Part shown: one piece after another, positions 52,648-61,058 of the stretch
How positions within the stretch are numbered: position 1 is the first letter of the stretch
Layout of the letters: each line of letters opens with the position of its first letter
Origin: Gordonia prachuapensis
Lineage (GTDB): Bacteria; Actinomycetota; Actinomycetes; Mycobacteriales; Mycobacteriaceae
Direction: 5' to 3'
Length of the DNA stretch: 64,000 nt
Assembly (NCBI RefSeq): GCF_036350515.1
Contig: NZ_JAZDUE010000019.1
Span: forward strand, 1 to 64,000
Notes under the pieces: model-generated
Seen by the model: only the letters and a program-made list of their open reading frames with translations
The model's database searches: none
What the model was told of the DNA's origin: nothing
Program-made: the position numbers and the translations under genes

Positions 52648-54575
52648 GCGCCCGCCCACGGCACCATGATGTCGAACCAGCCCAGGGCCAGGGCCGCGAT
52701 GAACAGGATCGCGGACGTGTAGCCGATGACCTCCCAGATGGTGATGCGGTTCCAGTTGGTGGAGGTGGGGCGGTGGGGGGTTTGTTGGGGGTGTTGGTCT
52801 GGTTGGGGGGCCCTTCGTGATGGTCCTCCGCTAGCGCTCCGGACCTCCTCAGGGACCGGGGGGTGGGGGTCCTCAGGGACCGAGTGGTGACGGCCAGCGC
52901 TCCGGACCTCTTCAGGGAGCGGGGGTCGCGAGGGCAGCAGCACCCGGACGAACTCGAGCAGCAGGGGCGCGGTCAGGTAGGTGTAGGCGAGGACGAAGCC
53001 GACCATCATCCAGAAGTCGTCGAGCCCGTACACCACCACATCGCGAATGATGAACGCCCAGAACGCGACCAACGAACCGCCGAGGGCGACGGTACCGAGC
53101 CACGAGATGGACCGCGCCAGCGAGTTGCTCTTGCCGATCGCTCCGGTGGGCACCCAGTCGATCTCCCGCCCGATCACCTTGTGCCAGATGGCGATCGTGT
53201 GGGCGTAGCTGTAGGCGATCTGCACCCGCAGCACCTCGAACCGCCACCGGGTGCGCGACACCAGCGGGAACAGCACCACGTACACCCACAGGCCGAACAG
53301 GAACGGGACGAGTTGTTCGGGCCGCACGTCGTCGGGGTAGAAGGCCGCCATGATGATGCCGGGCAGGAACAGCAGGAAGACATTCATCGCGGTGGTCAGG
53401 TAGTAGAAGATGCCCGCCCAGTGGGCGAACCACTGCCGCAGGCGCATTCGTCGCGGCGATTCGATGTGGTCGTTGCGCAGCCGCGACAACGACCCCTGAC
53501 ACCAGCGGTACTGCTGATTGAGAAAGCCGGCGAGATCCGACGGGCACAACCCCCGGGACAACACCACCGGGACATAGCGGATCTCGTAGCCGGCCTGCTG
53601 CAGGTGGCGGCCGGTGTGCAGATCCTCGGAGTGTTCGATGGGGGCGAACCCGCCGACCTGTTCGAGCGCGCTACGCCGATACACCGCCGACGTGCCGACG
53701 CAGTTGGCCGCGCCGATCCGATCCCGGGACGGCAGCACCCAGCGGTAGAAGAACTCCTGGGTGGCGCCGGCGGTGCGCTGAATCCAGTGCATCGCCTCGG
53801 TGGTGTCGAAACACTGCGGGCTCTGTGCGATCGCGACCTGCGGGTCGTCGAGGTAGGGCACCAGGTGCCGCAGGAAGTCGGGGCGCGGGCAGAAGTCGGC
53901 GTCGAAGATGACGATCAGTTCGCCGGCGCTGATCGTGCACGCGTGGCGCAGGTTGCCCGCCTTGCGCAGGTGCCCGCGGTCGGGACGCACGACGTAGCGG
54001 AAGCCGTGGTCGGCGGCCAGCGCACGCACCTCGTCGCGGTCCGCGTCGTCGAGCACGAACACGGTCAACGGGCTCGACCAGTTCAGCGCGCCGACGTGCC
54101 GGTAGGTGTTGCGCAGGATGTCGAGACTCTCACCGCACGTCGGCAGGAACACATCGACGCTCGGGTGCCAGCCGTTGTGGTTCTGCCACTCGGTGATCTT
54201 CTCCTGGTGCGACCGCCAGGTGACGCGGCGCCGGTAGGTGCCGGTGAGTGTCGACAGAGTGTTCCCGATCACATTCGCGGCCAGGACGATCCACACCGGC
54301 CACAACAATGGGTGCCCGGTCGTGAACAGGATCATCGACCACGCGACGAGCAGAAAGGCGGAGATGAGCAACGGCTGAATCCAGCGCATCTGCGGGCCGA
54401 GGTAGTCGTACACCTCGTCGTCGGCGGGTGGTGACACTGCCTGCGGGTCGTATTCGGGCGCCGGGGGTTCCGCCTTGCCGCGACGCACCGGTCGGGTGGG
54501 CAGCGCGATCGGTTCGGTGTCGACGTCGGCGACCGCGATGCGCGCCGTGTCGTCTTCCCCGATCGTCAACTCCAC
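52644..54575 (-). CDS. Cellulose-synthase-like processive GT2 glycosyltransferase
   Basis: 643 residues: two N-terminal membrane helices, the cytoplasmic GT2 domain (VDVFLPTCGE, VLDDADRDEV, IFDADFCPRPDF, catalytic HSEDLHTG, QQYRWCQG), then at least five more membrane helices. The D, DxD, ED and Q-x2-RW set is that of BcsA-type processive synthases. It likely polymerises and extrudes a beta-linked glycan. No PilZ domain is visible, so c-di-GMP control is not indicated. Between the last two membrane regions lies an insertion (PPLPEEVRSAGRHHSVPEDP) encoded by REP-like sequence at 52797-52925. Confidence 0.92.
   Translation of the reverse strand: MELTIGEDDTARIAVADVDTEPIALPTRPVRRGKAEPPAPEYDPQAVSPPADDEVYDYLGPQMRWIQPLLISAFLLVAWSMILFTTGHPLLWPVWIVLAANVIGNTLSTLTGTYRRRVTWRSHQEKITEWQNHNGWHPSVDVFLPTCGESLDILRNTYRHVGALNWSSPLTVFVLDDADRDEVRALAADHGFRYVVRPDRGHLRKAGNLRHACTISAGELIVIFDADFCPRPDFLRHLVPYLDDPQVAIAQSPQCFDTTEAMHWIQRTAGATQEFFYRWVLPSRDRIGAANCVGTSAVYRRSALEQVGGFAPIEHSEDLHTGRHLQQAGYEIRYVPVVLSRGLCPSDLAGFLNQQYRWCQGSLSRLRNDHIESPRRMRLRQWFAHWAGIFYYLTTAMNVFLLFLPGIIMAAFYPDDVRPEQLVPFLFGLWVYVVLFPLVSRTRWRFEVLRVQIAYSYAHTIAIWHKVIGREIDWVPTGAIGKSNSLARSISWLGTVALGGSLVAFWAFIIRDVVVYGLDDFWMMVGFVLAYTYLTAPLLLEFVRVLLPSRPPLPEEVRSAGRHHSVPEDPHPPVPEEVRSASGGPSRRAPQPDQHPQQTPHRPTSTNWNRITIWEVIGYTSAILFIAALALGWFDIMVPWAGA
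52797..52925. repeat. REP-like palindromes inside the cellulose-synthase-like gene
   Basis: Copies of the element GGGCCCTTCGTGATGGTCC ... GCGCTCCGGACCTCCTCAGG and partial repeats (CCTCAGGGACCG, AGCGCTCCGGACCTCTTCAGG) lie here in the orientation opposite to those in the NRPS. They are translated in the GT2 frame as repeated PEEVRSA peptides in a Pro/His-rich loop before the last membrane helix. Confidence 0.75.
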
Positions 54576-54664
54576 GCGATCAGAATCGGGGAGGCGGGGC
54601 GACGACGCAAACCGCGCAATTGTGATCTCGAATGGCCCGCAGTGGCGGTATGCAACGCAACGGC

Positions 54665-54670
54665 TACCTT
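54665..54670 (+). promoter_or_regulatory. Leaderless -10 box for the secretory lipase gene
   Basis: TACCTT lies 6 nt before GTG 54677. This start gives a 23-residue lipoprotein signal, whereas the upstream ATG codons (54632, 54650) would add non-signal residues. Confidence 0.45.
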
Positions 54671-54676
54671 TCTTCT

Positions 54677-55882
54677 GTGAAATCGCGGCGAATGCTCGGC
54701 GTGGCGGCGTACGGAATCGCCGCCTTGCTGCTGATCTCCGCGTGCGCCGGCGACGGCTCGCCGGATGGGCAGACGACGTCGTCCGGGGTCGCGATCAGCA
54801 CAGATGCCCGCGACCGGCAGGGCGAGGTGGTCGGCACCGAGCCCGGCCTGGAGCAATGGGCGGCGGCTCTTCCGGCCGGCACCCGCACCACCCGGATCGT
54901 CTACCGGTCCACCTCCGGTGTCGACGGTGCGGGAACCGCGGTCAGCGGCGCGATATTCATACCTTCTGATGAACGTCGTCCCGACGAGGGTTGGCCGCTG
55001 ATCGCCTACGCGCACGGCACCACCGGCATCAGCCGGGACTGCGCACCGTCGGACCGGCCGGACATGTTCGGCGATCTCACCGCCGTCGACGACTTCCTGC
55101 GCCGCGGCTACGCCGTGGTGACCACCGACTACCAGGGCCTCGGCACCCGCACCGGCGACACACCGCCGCACCCCTACCTCGAACCCCACACGGCCGCATA
55201 CAACGTCATCGATGCGGTGCGCGCGGCGCGGTCGGTGGAGCCCGACATCGGGCCGGAATGGTTCGCGGTCGGCGCATCGCAGGGCGGCGCGGCGGCGTGG
55301 GCGACGGCCGAGCAGTACGCGTCCTATGGCGAGGGCAGCGGCGACCTCGTCGGGGCGGTCGCGGTGGCGCCCCTGCTCGACGCGACCTATCTGGTCGACA
55401 ACGCGCAGAACGGGCACCTCACCACCGCACAGCGCTACCTGTATCCGCTGCTCGTGCGAGGTGTTGCACAGTCCGATCCGCAGGTCACGACCATCGATCA
55501 CCTGCCGGCCGGCGCGTCCCCGACCGCCGCGGGGTCGTGCCCGCTGGACGGGACCGCCCTCGCCACCCAACCGGCCGCTCCGGCGGCCGACGCGTTCGTC
55601 GCGGTGACGCCGGCCGCTGCCGAACACCTGCGGACCACGGTCGGGTCCTATGCGTTGCCGCAGGAGTCGACGGAGGTGCCGATCCTCGCCTTCTACGGCA
55701 GTTTGGACGACATCATCCCGCCTGACGTAATGCAGATCACATTGCAACGTGGCTGCAGCGTCGGCGATCAGCTCACGCGGGTTCGCCGTGAACGACAAGG
55801 GCATTCGCTGGATCCGGGGCCACTGATGGCGAAATGGATGAGCGATCGACTCGACGATGCGCCCGTACCGAGTGATTGCTGA
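54677..55882 (+). CDS. Secretory lipase family lipoprotein
   Basis: About 401 residues: signal MLGVAAYGIAALLLISAC with a lipobox before Cys, then an alpha/beta-hydrolase of the LIP secretory-lipase type (PLIAYAHGTTGISRDCAPS, GYAVVTTDYQGLGT, nucleophile elbow GASQGGAAAW, Asp in FYGSLDDIIPP, His in GHSLDPG). Four cysteines suggest disulphides. It would hydrolyse lipids or esters outside the membrane. GTG 54677 is preferred on leaderless-promoter and signal-length grounds. It is divergent from the cellulose-synthase-like gene with about 100 bp between starts. Confidence 0.85.
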   Translation: MKSRRMLGVAAYGIAALLLISACAGDGSPDGQTTSSGVAISTDARDRQGEVVGTEPGLEQWAAALPAGTRTTRIVYRSTSGVDGAGTAVSGAIFIPSDERRPDEGWPLIAYAHGTTGISRDCAPSDRPDMFGDLTAVDDFLRRGYAVVTTDYQGLGTRTGDTPPHPYLEPHTAAYNVIDAVRAARSVEPDIGPEWFAVGASQGGAAAWATAEQYASYGEGSGDLVGAVAVAPLLDATYLVDNAQNGHLTTAQRYLYPLLVRGVAQSDPQVTTIDHLPAGASPTAAGSCPLDGTALATQPAAPAADAFVAVTPAAAEHLRTTVGSYALPQESTEVPILAFYGSLDDIIPPDVMQITLQRGCSVGDQLTRVRRERQGHSLDPGPLMAKWMSDRLDDAPVPSDC

Positions 55883-56017
55883 GCGGAAACGGACAACTCA
55901 CCGAGAAGTCGCGGCGGACCGCCCGTTACAGTGACACGGTCGGACCGGCGCTGAAGCAAACCGGCGCTGCAGGTCGGCGTAGTGGTTTGGGTTGTTTCGA
56001 TTCGGGAGCGTGCGGGG

Positions 56018-56851
56018 ATGCCGAAGGTTGTGAAGCGGATCTGGGATTCGGCTCCGCTGTGGGCGTGGATCGTCATGGCCGTGTGTGTGGTGATCCTGGT
56101 CGTCGGCCTGATCATCTCGTCGAACCGCACCGCGCCGACGTCCCCGTCGGCGGCCGAGACGCTGCCCACCACCAGCACCGCGATGCAGACCCCGGCGACC
56201 GTGGCATTCGTCGACGACGCCCGCGCCAACCCGGAGACCCCGAAAACGCTCGTGCTGCTGGGCGACTCGACGGGGGCCGACCCCAACGGGTGGGCGCCCG
56301 CGTTGGGCGAGTCGATCTCGCAGACGCTGGAGCGACCGGTGGCGACCCGCTACTGGAACTCGTCGACCGACAGCTACGGGCCGATGGTCGGGCTCGGCGA
56401 CGGCCCCAACGGTCCCGTCGGGTACTGGAATGCCAGCGCCTCGGGCCGCGACGCCGACTACGCCCTCGACAACCTGGACGCGATGATCACGCCCGACGTG
56501 ACGCCGGATCTGATCATGCTGAATTTCGGCCACACCCAGGACACCAGCCAGCCGCTCGCGCCGCAGCTGCAGCCGCTCATCGACGAGCTGCGCCAGCGCT
56601 ATCCCGAGGCCGACCTCGTGGCCATCAAACAGAGTCCCGCGCAGGGTGCGGACACGTCCGCCCAGCTCGAGGGCTTCGCCGCCGCCATGGACGCCGAGGG
56701 CATCCAAGTGATCGACGTCAGTTCCGCCTTCCCCACCAGCTCCACCCAGCTGTCGGCGCTGCTGCGGGACAGCGTCAACCCGAACGCCGAAGGTCAGCAG
56801 CTGTGGACGCGGACCGTGTTGTCGGCGTTCGGGTTGCCGGAGGTGCAGTAG
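56018..56851 (+). CDS. Membrane-anchored SGNH-hydrolase-like protein
   Basis: About 277 residues: a single N-terminal membrane helix (LWAWIVMAVCVVILVVGLII), a Thr/Ser/Pro linker, then an SGNH domain with VLLGDSTGAD (nucleophile block) and NFGHTQD (block III Asn). The last block, normally Asp-x2-His, reads RDSVNPNAEG with Asn in place of His. The catalytic dyad may therefore be incomplete, or another His may serve. ATG 56018 follows a purine-rich GGGAGCGTGCGGGG stretch. Lies 135 bp after the lipase gene; a role in surface-ester turnover is only a guess. Confidence 0.7.
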   Translation: MPKVVKRIWDSAPLWAWIVMAVCVVILVVGLIISSNRTAPTSPSAAETLPTTSTAMQTPATVAFVDDARANPETPKTLVLLGDSTGADPNGWAPALGESISQTLERPVATRYWNSSTDSYGPMVGLGDGPNGPVGYWNASASGRDADYALDNLDAMITPDVTPDLIMLNFGHTQDTSQPLAPQLQPLIDELRQRYPEADLVAIKQSPAQGADTSAQLEGFAAAMDAEGIQVIDVSSAFPTSSTQLSALLRDSVNPNAEGQQLWTRTVLSAFGLPEVQ

Positions 56852-56860
56852 GGTCCTGAT

Positions 56861-57036
56861 CCCTGAGGAGCGAGCTTGCGAGGGTCACGAAGGGCGGCCC
56901 TTCGTGACGATCCTCCGCTAGCGCTCCGGATCTCCTCAGGGACCAGGTGGTGACTCCCACCAGCGCTCCGGATCTCCTCAGGGACCAGGTGGTGACTCCC
57001 ACCAGCGCTCCGGATCTCCTCAGGGACCGAGGGGTG
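56861..57036. repeat. Intergenic cluster of REP-like palindromes with a tandem duplication
   Basis: A CCCTGAGGAGCG...GTCACGAAGGGC element meets an inverted GGCCCTTCGTGACG...CTCCTCAGGGACC element, forming a long inverted repeat. It is followed by two further tandem copies of about 42-44 bp sharing ACTCCCACCAGCGCTCCGGA. It occupies almost the whole gap between the SGNH gene and the stop of the 57040 gene, and may act as terminator for both. Confidence 0.85.
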
Positions 57037-57039
57037 ACG

Positions 57040-57501
57040 TCAGGCCGCGCGAGCGGGCAACACCGACTCGATGGCGCCCCAGATGACCTGCGCCAGCGGC
57101 GTCGCGATCACCGCGGGGATGCCCTGCGCCTGCAGATACCGCGAGATCAGCGGCACGGTGACGATGGCCCAGTCGAAGTTGTCGAGGAAGTCGCCGATGA
57201 TCGGGCCGAGTTCGGCGGACCCGCTCGAGGAACCGCTCGACGACCCGAAGGACGGGGAGTCGGTCTCGGTGTCGTCGGACTCCGTCTCCTCGGTCTCCTC
57301 CACCACCGGTGTGCGGTTGAGCGAGTCGAGAACCGCCTGCTTGATCGCGAGCTTCTGCGTCTCGGTCGGCGCCCAGTGGGCGGCGGACTGGGTGGCGGTG
57401 CCCGACGGCGCGGCGAGGGCCGGCGCGGCGGCCAGTCCCGTGACGCCGACCGATGCCGCGATCGACAGCGCGGCGATACCGGATGCGAGTTTCTTCTTCA
57501 T
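57040..57501 (-). CDS. Small secreted protein of unknown function
   Basis: 153 residues: a classical signal peptide (MKKKLASGIAALSIAASVGV to AAAPALA), then a helical segment (TETQKLAIKQAVLDSLN), an acidic Glu/Ser/Asp linker (VEETEETESDDTETD, GSSSGSSSGS), and a hydrophobic C-terminal half (IIGDFLDNFDWAIVTVPLI, AVIATPLAQVIWGAIESVL). ATG 57501 has GGGGAGA upstream. The ending suggests membrane or lipid association outside the cell. I recognise no family. Confidence 0.8.
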   Translation of the reverse strand: MKKKLASGIAALSIAASVGVTGLAAAPALAAPSGTATQSAAHWAPTETQKLAIKQAVLDSLNRTPVVEETEETESDDTETDSPSFGSSSGSSSGSAELGPIIGDFLDNFDWAIVTVPLISRYLQAQGIPAVIATPLAQVIWGAIESVLPARAA

Positions 57502-57706
57502 GCAATCTCCCCGAAGATTGTGTGAACGTTATTGTCCCCGACAGGTTTTGCCAGGCGGTTGGAACCTATCAGCTAGCGGGGGCGCCTGCCGGAGCGGTGG
57601 CACGGCTCACAGGTGAACCATCGGTGACCGACTCGCGAAGTTTCGCCCGTTTGCATACGGGTACGCGTCCTGTGAACGACCTCTCACCCGATCGAAGGAG
57701 AGAACA

Positions 57707-58546
57707 GTGGGACAGCTCGACGGCAAAGTCGCCTTCATCACCGGTGCAGCTCGTGGCCAGGGCCGAGCGCACGCCGCAACCCTCGCAGAGCACGGCGCGG
57801 ACATCGTCGCCGTCGACACCGAGGGCTCGCTGGCCAGCATGAACTACGACCTCGCGACCCGAGACGACCTCGAAGCCACCGCGAAAGAGGTGGAATCCCA
57901 TGGTCGCCGCTGTTCGACGATCACGGCCGACGTGCGTGACACCGACGCCATCGGTAGCGCGGTGCAGCAGGCCCTCGACGATTTCGGCCGCATCGACATC
58001 CTGGTCGCCAACGCCGGCATCCACAGCATGGCACCACTGCACGAGATGGGCGACGAGCAGTGGCAGGACGTCATCGACACCAACTTGACCGGTGTCTTCA
58101 AGACGCTGCGCGCAGTCGCGCCGACGATGATCGAGCAGAAATCCGGCGCGGTGGTGTTGACGGCGTCGATCAATGGTCTCGAAGGCGGCCAGAACTACAT
58201 CCACTATTGTGCGGCCAAGCACGGAGTACTCGGCGTGATGCGTTCTGCGGCATTGGAACTCGGACCACACCGAATCCGCGTCAACGCCGTCTGCCCCGGC
58301 GTCATCGACACACCGATGACGAACTATCAGGATGTCTACGACATGATGAACGGTGGCCCGGGCGGCGACCGCTCCAGCCTCGAGGAAGGCGCCACGGGCT
58401 ACGGCATTCTCGACGGCCAAGGAGCACTTCCCGCCCAGGTGATCAGCGACGCGGTGCTGTGGCTGGTCTCCGACCAGGCGTATGCGGTTACCGGACAGGC
58501 CATCCCGGTGGACTCGGGCCATCTGGTGCAGCCCGGATTCAGCTGA
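57707..58546 (+). CDS. Mycofactocin-coupled SDR family oxidoreductase
   Basis: 279 residues: the nucleotide motif in TGAARGQGRAHAATLAEHGADIVAVD is the signature of the mycofactocin-associated SDR subfamily. VANAGIH, ASINGLEGG and YCAAK provide the NNAG-like, Ser and Tyr-x3-Lys sites. These enzymes hold NAD(P) non-exchangeably and pass electrons to mycofactocin. The start is GTG 57707 with AAGGAG upstream. It lies 45 bp before mftD on the same strand, consistent with a mycofactocin link. The alcohol substrate is unknown. Confidence 0.88.
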   Translation: MGQLDGKVAFITGAARGQGRAHAATLAEHGADIVAVDTEGSLASMNYDLATRDDLEATAKEVESHGRRCSTITADVRDTDAIGSAVQQALDDFGRIDILVANAGIHSMAPLHEMGDEQWQDVIDTNLTGVFKTLRAVAPTMIEQKSGAVVLTASINGLEGGQNYIHYCAAKHGVLGVMRSAALELGPHRIRVNAVCPGVIDTPMTNYQDVYDMMNGGPGGDRSSLEEGATGYGILDGQGALPAQVISDAVLWLVSDQAYAVTGQAIPVDSGHLVQPGFS

Positions 58547-58591
58547 GTCCGACGAGATCCAACCCGCACCCACAACTCAGAGGTACAACTC

Positions 58592-59803
58592 ATGGCCAAC
58601 ACCTGGTTCGAATCCGTCGCCGAGGCGCACCGTCGCGCGAAGAAGCGCCTCCCCGCATCGGTGTACGGTGCGCTCGTCGCCGGTTCCGAGCAGGGTATGA
58701 CCCTGCGCGACAACATCGATGCCTACAACGAGATCGGTTTCGCTCCGCACATCGGCGACCTACCGGACGAGCGAGATCTGTCCACCACGGTGATGGGACA
58801 GGACATTTCGATGCCGGTACTCATCTCCCCGACCGGAGTGCAGGCCGTTCATCCGGATGGCGAGCTCGCCGTGGCGCGGGCGTCGGCGGCTCGCGGAACC
58901 GCGATGGGCTTGAGTTCCTTCGGAAGTCGGCCGATCGAGGACGTGGTGGAGGCCAACCCGCAGACGTTCTTCCAGACGTACTGGGTCGGCGATCGCGAAG
59001 ACATCGCGGGGCGGATGCAGCGCGCGAAGGACGCCGGCGCGAAGGGCATGATCGTCACCCTGGACTGGACCTTCTCCGAAGGCCGCGACTGGGGCAGCCC
59101 GTCCATTCCGGAACGGCTGGATCTCAAGACGATGGCCCGCTTTGCGCCTCAGGGGATGGCCCACCCGCGCTGGCTGTTGCGGTATCTACGTGCCGGTCAC
59201 CTGCCGAATCTCAAGACCCCCAACGTCGATGCCGATCCGGATCCGGCCGCCGCACCGACGTTCTTCGGCGCCTACGGCGAGTGGATGCAGACCAAGCAGC
59301 CCCGCTGGGAGGACATCAGCTGGATGCGTGAGCAGTGGGACGGCCCGTTCATGATCAAGGGCGTGATGCGCATCGACGACGCGAAACGGGCCGTCGACGC
59401 CGGCGCCACCACGATCTCGGTGTCCAATCACGGCGGCAACAACATGGACGGAACACCGGCCACGCTACGTGCGCTGCCGGGGATCGCCGAGGCCGTCGGC
59501 GACGAGGTGGAAGTGCTGCTCGACGGCGGGGTCCGCCGCGGCAGCGACGTCGTCAAGGCGCTGTGTCTGGGCGCACGGGCGGTCATGATCGGGCGCGCCT
59601 ACTTGTGGGGCCTGGCGGCCGAGGGGCAGGCCGGGGTCGAGAACGTCCTCGACATCCTGCGCAGCGACATCGACTCCATCCTGCTCGGGCTTCGGCGGCC
59701 ATCGGTGCGCGAACTGACACGCGACGACATCATCGTGCCGCCCGGCTTCGGGGAGAAGCTGTCGTCGCGGACCACCGGCCCCGCGGAATCCGTGCGAGCG
59801 TGA
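58592..59803 (+). CDS. mftD: Pre-mycofactocin synthase MftD (FMN-dependent alpha-hydroxy-acid oxidase family)
   Basis: 403 residues with the FMN-dependent TIM-barrel of lactate/glycolate oxidases: PVLISPTGVQAVHPDGE, QTFFQTYWVGDRED, FMIKGVMRIDDA, catalytic His in SVSNHGGNNMDGTPATLRALP, and phosphate-binding LLDGGVRRGSDVVKAL / GARAVMIGRAYLWGL. The N-terminus (NTWFESVAEAHRRAKKRLPA) matches MftD proteins as I recall them. MftD oxidises the AHDP precursor to the redox-active pre-mycofactocin. The mftA, B, C, E and F genes are not in the window, so this copy is detached from a full cluster or is a paralogue. Confidence 0.82.
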   Translation: MANTWFESVAEAHRRAKKRLPASVYGALVAGSEQGMTLRDNIDAYNEIGFAPHIGDLPDERDLSTTVMGQDISMPVLISPTGVQAVHPDGELAVARASAARGTAMGLSSFGSRPIEDVVEANPQTFFQTYWVGDREDIAGRMQRAKDAGAKGMIVTLDWTFSEGRDWGSPSIPERLDLKTMARFAPQGMAHPRWLLRYLRAGHLPNLKTPNVDADPDPAAAPTFFGAYGEWMQTKQPRWEDISWMREQWDGPFMIKGVMRIDDAKRAVDAGATTISVSNHGGNNMDGTPATLRALPGIAEAVGDEVEVLLDGGVRRGSDVVKALCLGARAVMIGRAYLWGLAAEGQAGVENVLDILRSDIDSILLGLRRPSVRELTRDDIIVPPGFGEKLSSRTTGPAESVRA

Positions 59804-60125
59804 ACGAGCTCGGTGTTTGGCCGACGCCACAGCGGGTAATCGCAGCACACTGCGTCGAAGACCGCTCGGCGTCCACGAAGTGCCGACGTGAGGTATCGAC
59901 AATGAATATCGCTCTCGGGCAAGAAGTACAGTTGCTGACGGCCGGCCGACCACGTATCGGATCTCGGCGGTGCGCCACTACCCGGTCGACTTCGTCGAGC
60001 TGGCGCCCGTCCACGGCGGCCAGAGCATCGGAATTCCGATGACGAAACTGGCGTCGATCCTGCGCCGTTCCGCCTGAGTCGGTGCCGCCGACGCGCGGGC
60101 ACGCGCGCATGGAAAGATCGGCAAG
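59804..60125. other. 322-bp intergenic region with a possible frameshifted small ORF
   Basis: ATG 59901 opens MNIALGQEVQLLTAGR in one frame. One base-shift away the sequence continues as TYRISAVRHYPVDFVELAPV and GGQSIGIPMTKLASILRRSA, ending in TGA at about 60077. The two halves together would give a plausible protein of about 57 residues, so this may be a decayed gene or a sequencing frameshift. No family recognised. The remainder shows no feature. Confidence 0.35.
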
Positions 60126-60995
60126 ATGGCTACCCTAAGGGAGTGGATCCAGGGCGCACGCCCGCGCACGCTGCCCAACGCCATCGCACCGGTGGTTGTC
60201 GGAGTCGGCGCGGTCGGCGATCTGGGTGAGGTCGTCTGGTGGAAGGCGGCATTGGCACTCGTCGTCGCGCTGGCGCTGATCATCGGGGTCAACTTCGCCA
60301 ACGACTACTCCGACGGGGTGCGCGGCACCGACGACGACCGAGTCGGCCCGATGCGCCTGGTCGGCTCGGGCGCGGCCTCCCCCGGCGCCGTCAAGAGGGC
60401 GGCGTTCGCCTGTTTCGCCGTCGGCGCCATCTGCGGGCTGGTGCTGGCGATCAGCACCGCGTGGTGGCTGGTCGTCGTCGGCGCGATCTGTATCGCCGGC
60501 GCCTGGTTCTACACCGGCGGCAGCAAACCGTACGGCTACCTCGGGTTCGGCGAGGTCGCCGTGTTCACCTTCTTTGGTCTCGTCGCGGTGCTCGGCACCC
60601 AATACGTCGTCAGCGACTCGGTCGACTGGGTGGGGCTCCTGTGCGCCATCGCCGTCGGCTCCATCTCGTCGGCGGTGCTGGTGGTCAACAACCTCCGCGA
60701 CATCCCCAGCGACACCGAGTCCGGCAAGATCACGCTTGCGGTTCGGCTCGGCGACAAGAGAACTCGTGTGCTGTTCGCCACATTGCTGGCGGTGCCACTG
60801 GTGATGAGCGTCGTGCTCGTCGCGGCCACGCCGTGGGCGCTCCTCGGGCTGCTCGCAGTGCCGCTGGTGTGGAAGGCGTACGCGCCGGTGCGTTCTGGCG
60901 CCACCGGGCCGGGTCTGATCCCATCACTCGGCGGAACCGGGCAGGCGATGCTGGTGTGGGCGGTGCTCACCGCGGTCGGATTGGTCGTCGGGTAG
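60126..60995 (+). CDS. menA: 1,4-dihydroxy-2-naphthoate polyprenyltransferase
   Basis: 289 residues of a UbiA-type integral membrane prenyltransferase with about eight or nine helices. The first Asp-rich motif is NFANDYSDGVRGTD and the second lies in NNLRDIPSDTESGKITLAVRLG; both bind Mg-diphosphate of the polyprenyl donor. The N-terminal WIQGARPRTLPNAIAPV is typical of actinobacterial MenA. It makes demethylmenaquinone, the electron carrier that would also serve mycofactocin-linked oxidation. No other men genes lie in the window. Confidence 0.95.
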   Translation: MATLREWIQGARPRTLPNAIAPVVVGVGAVGDLGEVVWWKAALALVVALALIIGVNFANDYSDGVRGTDDDRVGPMRLVGSGAASPGAVKRAAFACFAVGAICGLVLAISTAWWLVVVGAICIAGAWFYTGGSKPYGYLGFGEVAVFTFFGLVAVLGTQYVVSDSVDWVGLLCAIAVGSISSAVLVVNNLRDIPSDTESGKITLAVRLGDKRTRVLFATLLAVPLVMSVVLVAATPWALLGLLAVPLVWKAYAPVRSGATGPGLIPSLGGTGQAMLVWAVLTAVGLVVG

Positions 60996-61022
60996 CGGCG
61001 GGCGACCCGCATCGACCGCGCA

Positions 61023-61058
61023 TATCCTTGTCGCATGCGCGGATTCATTCTCACGTGA
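61023..61058 (+). promoter_or_regulatory. Leaderless promoter with a seven-codon leader ORF overlapping the YdcF-like start
   Basis: TATCCT (61023-61028) lies 6 nt before ATG 61035, which opens the mini-ORF MRGFILT. Its TGA (61056-61058) overlaps GTG 61055 as GTGA. Translation of the leader would bring ribosomes directly to the downstream start, which has no ribosome site of its own. Confidence 0.5.
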
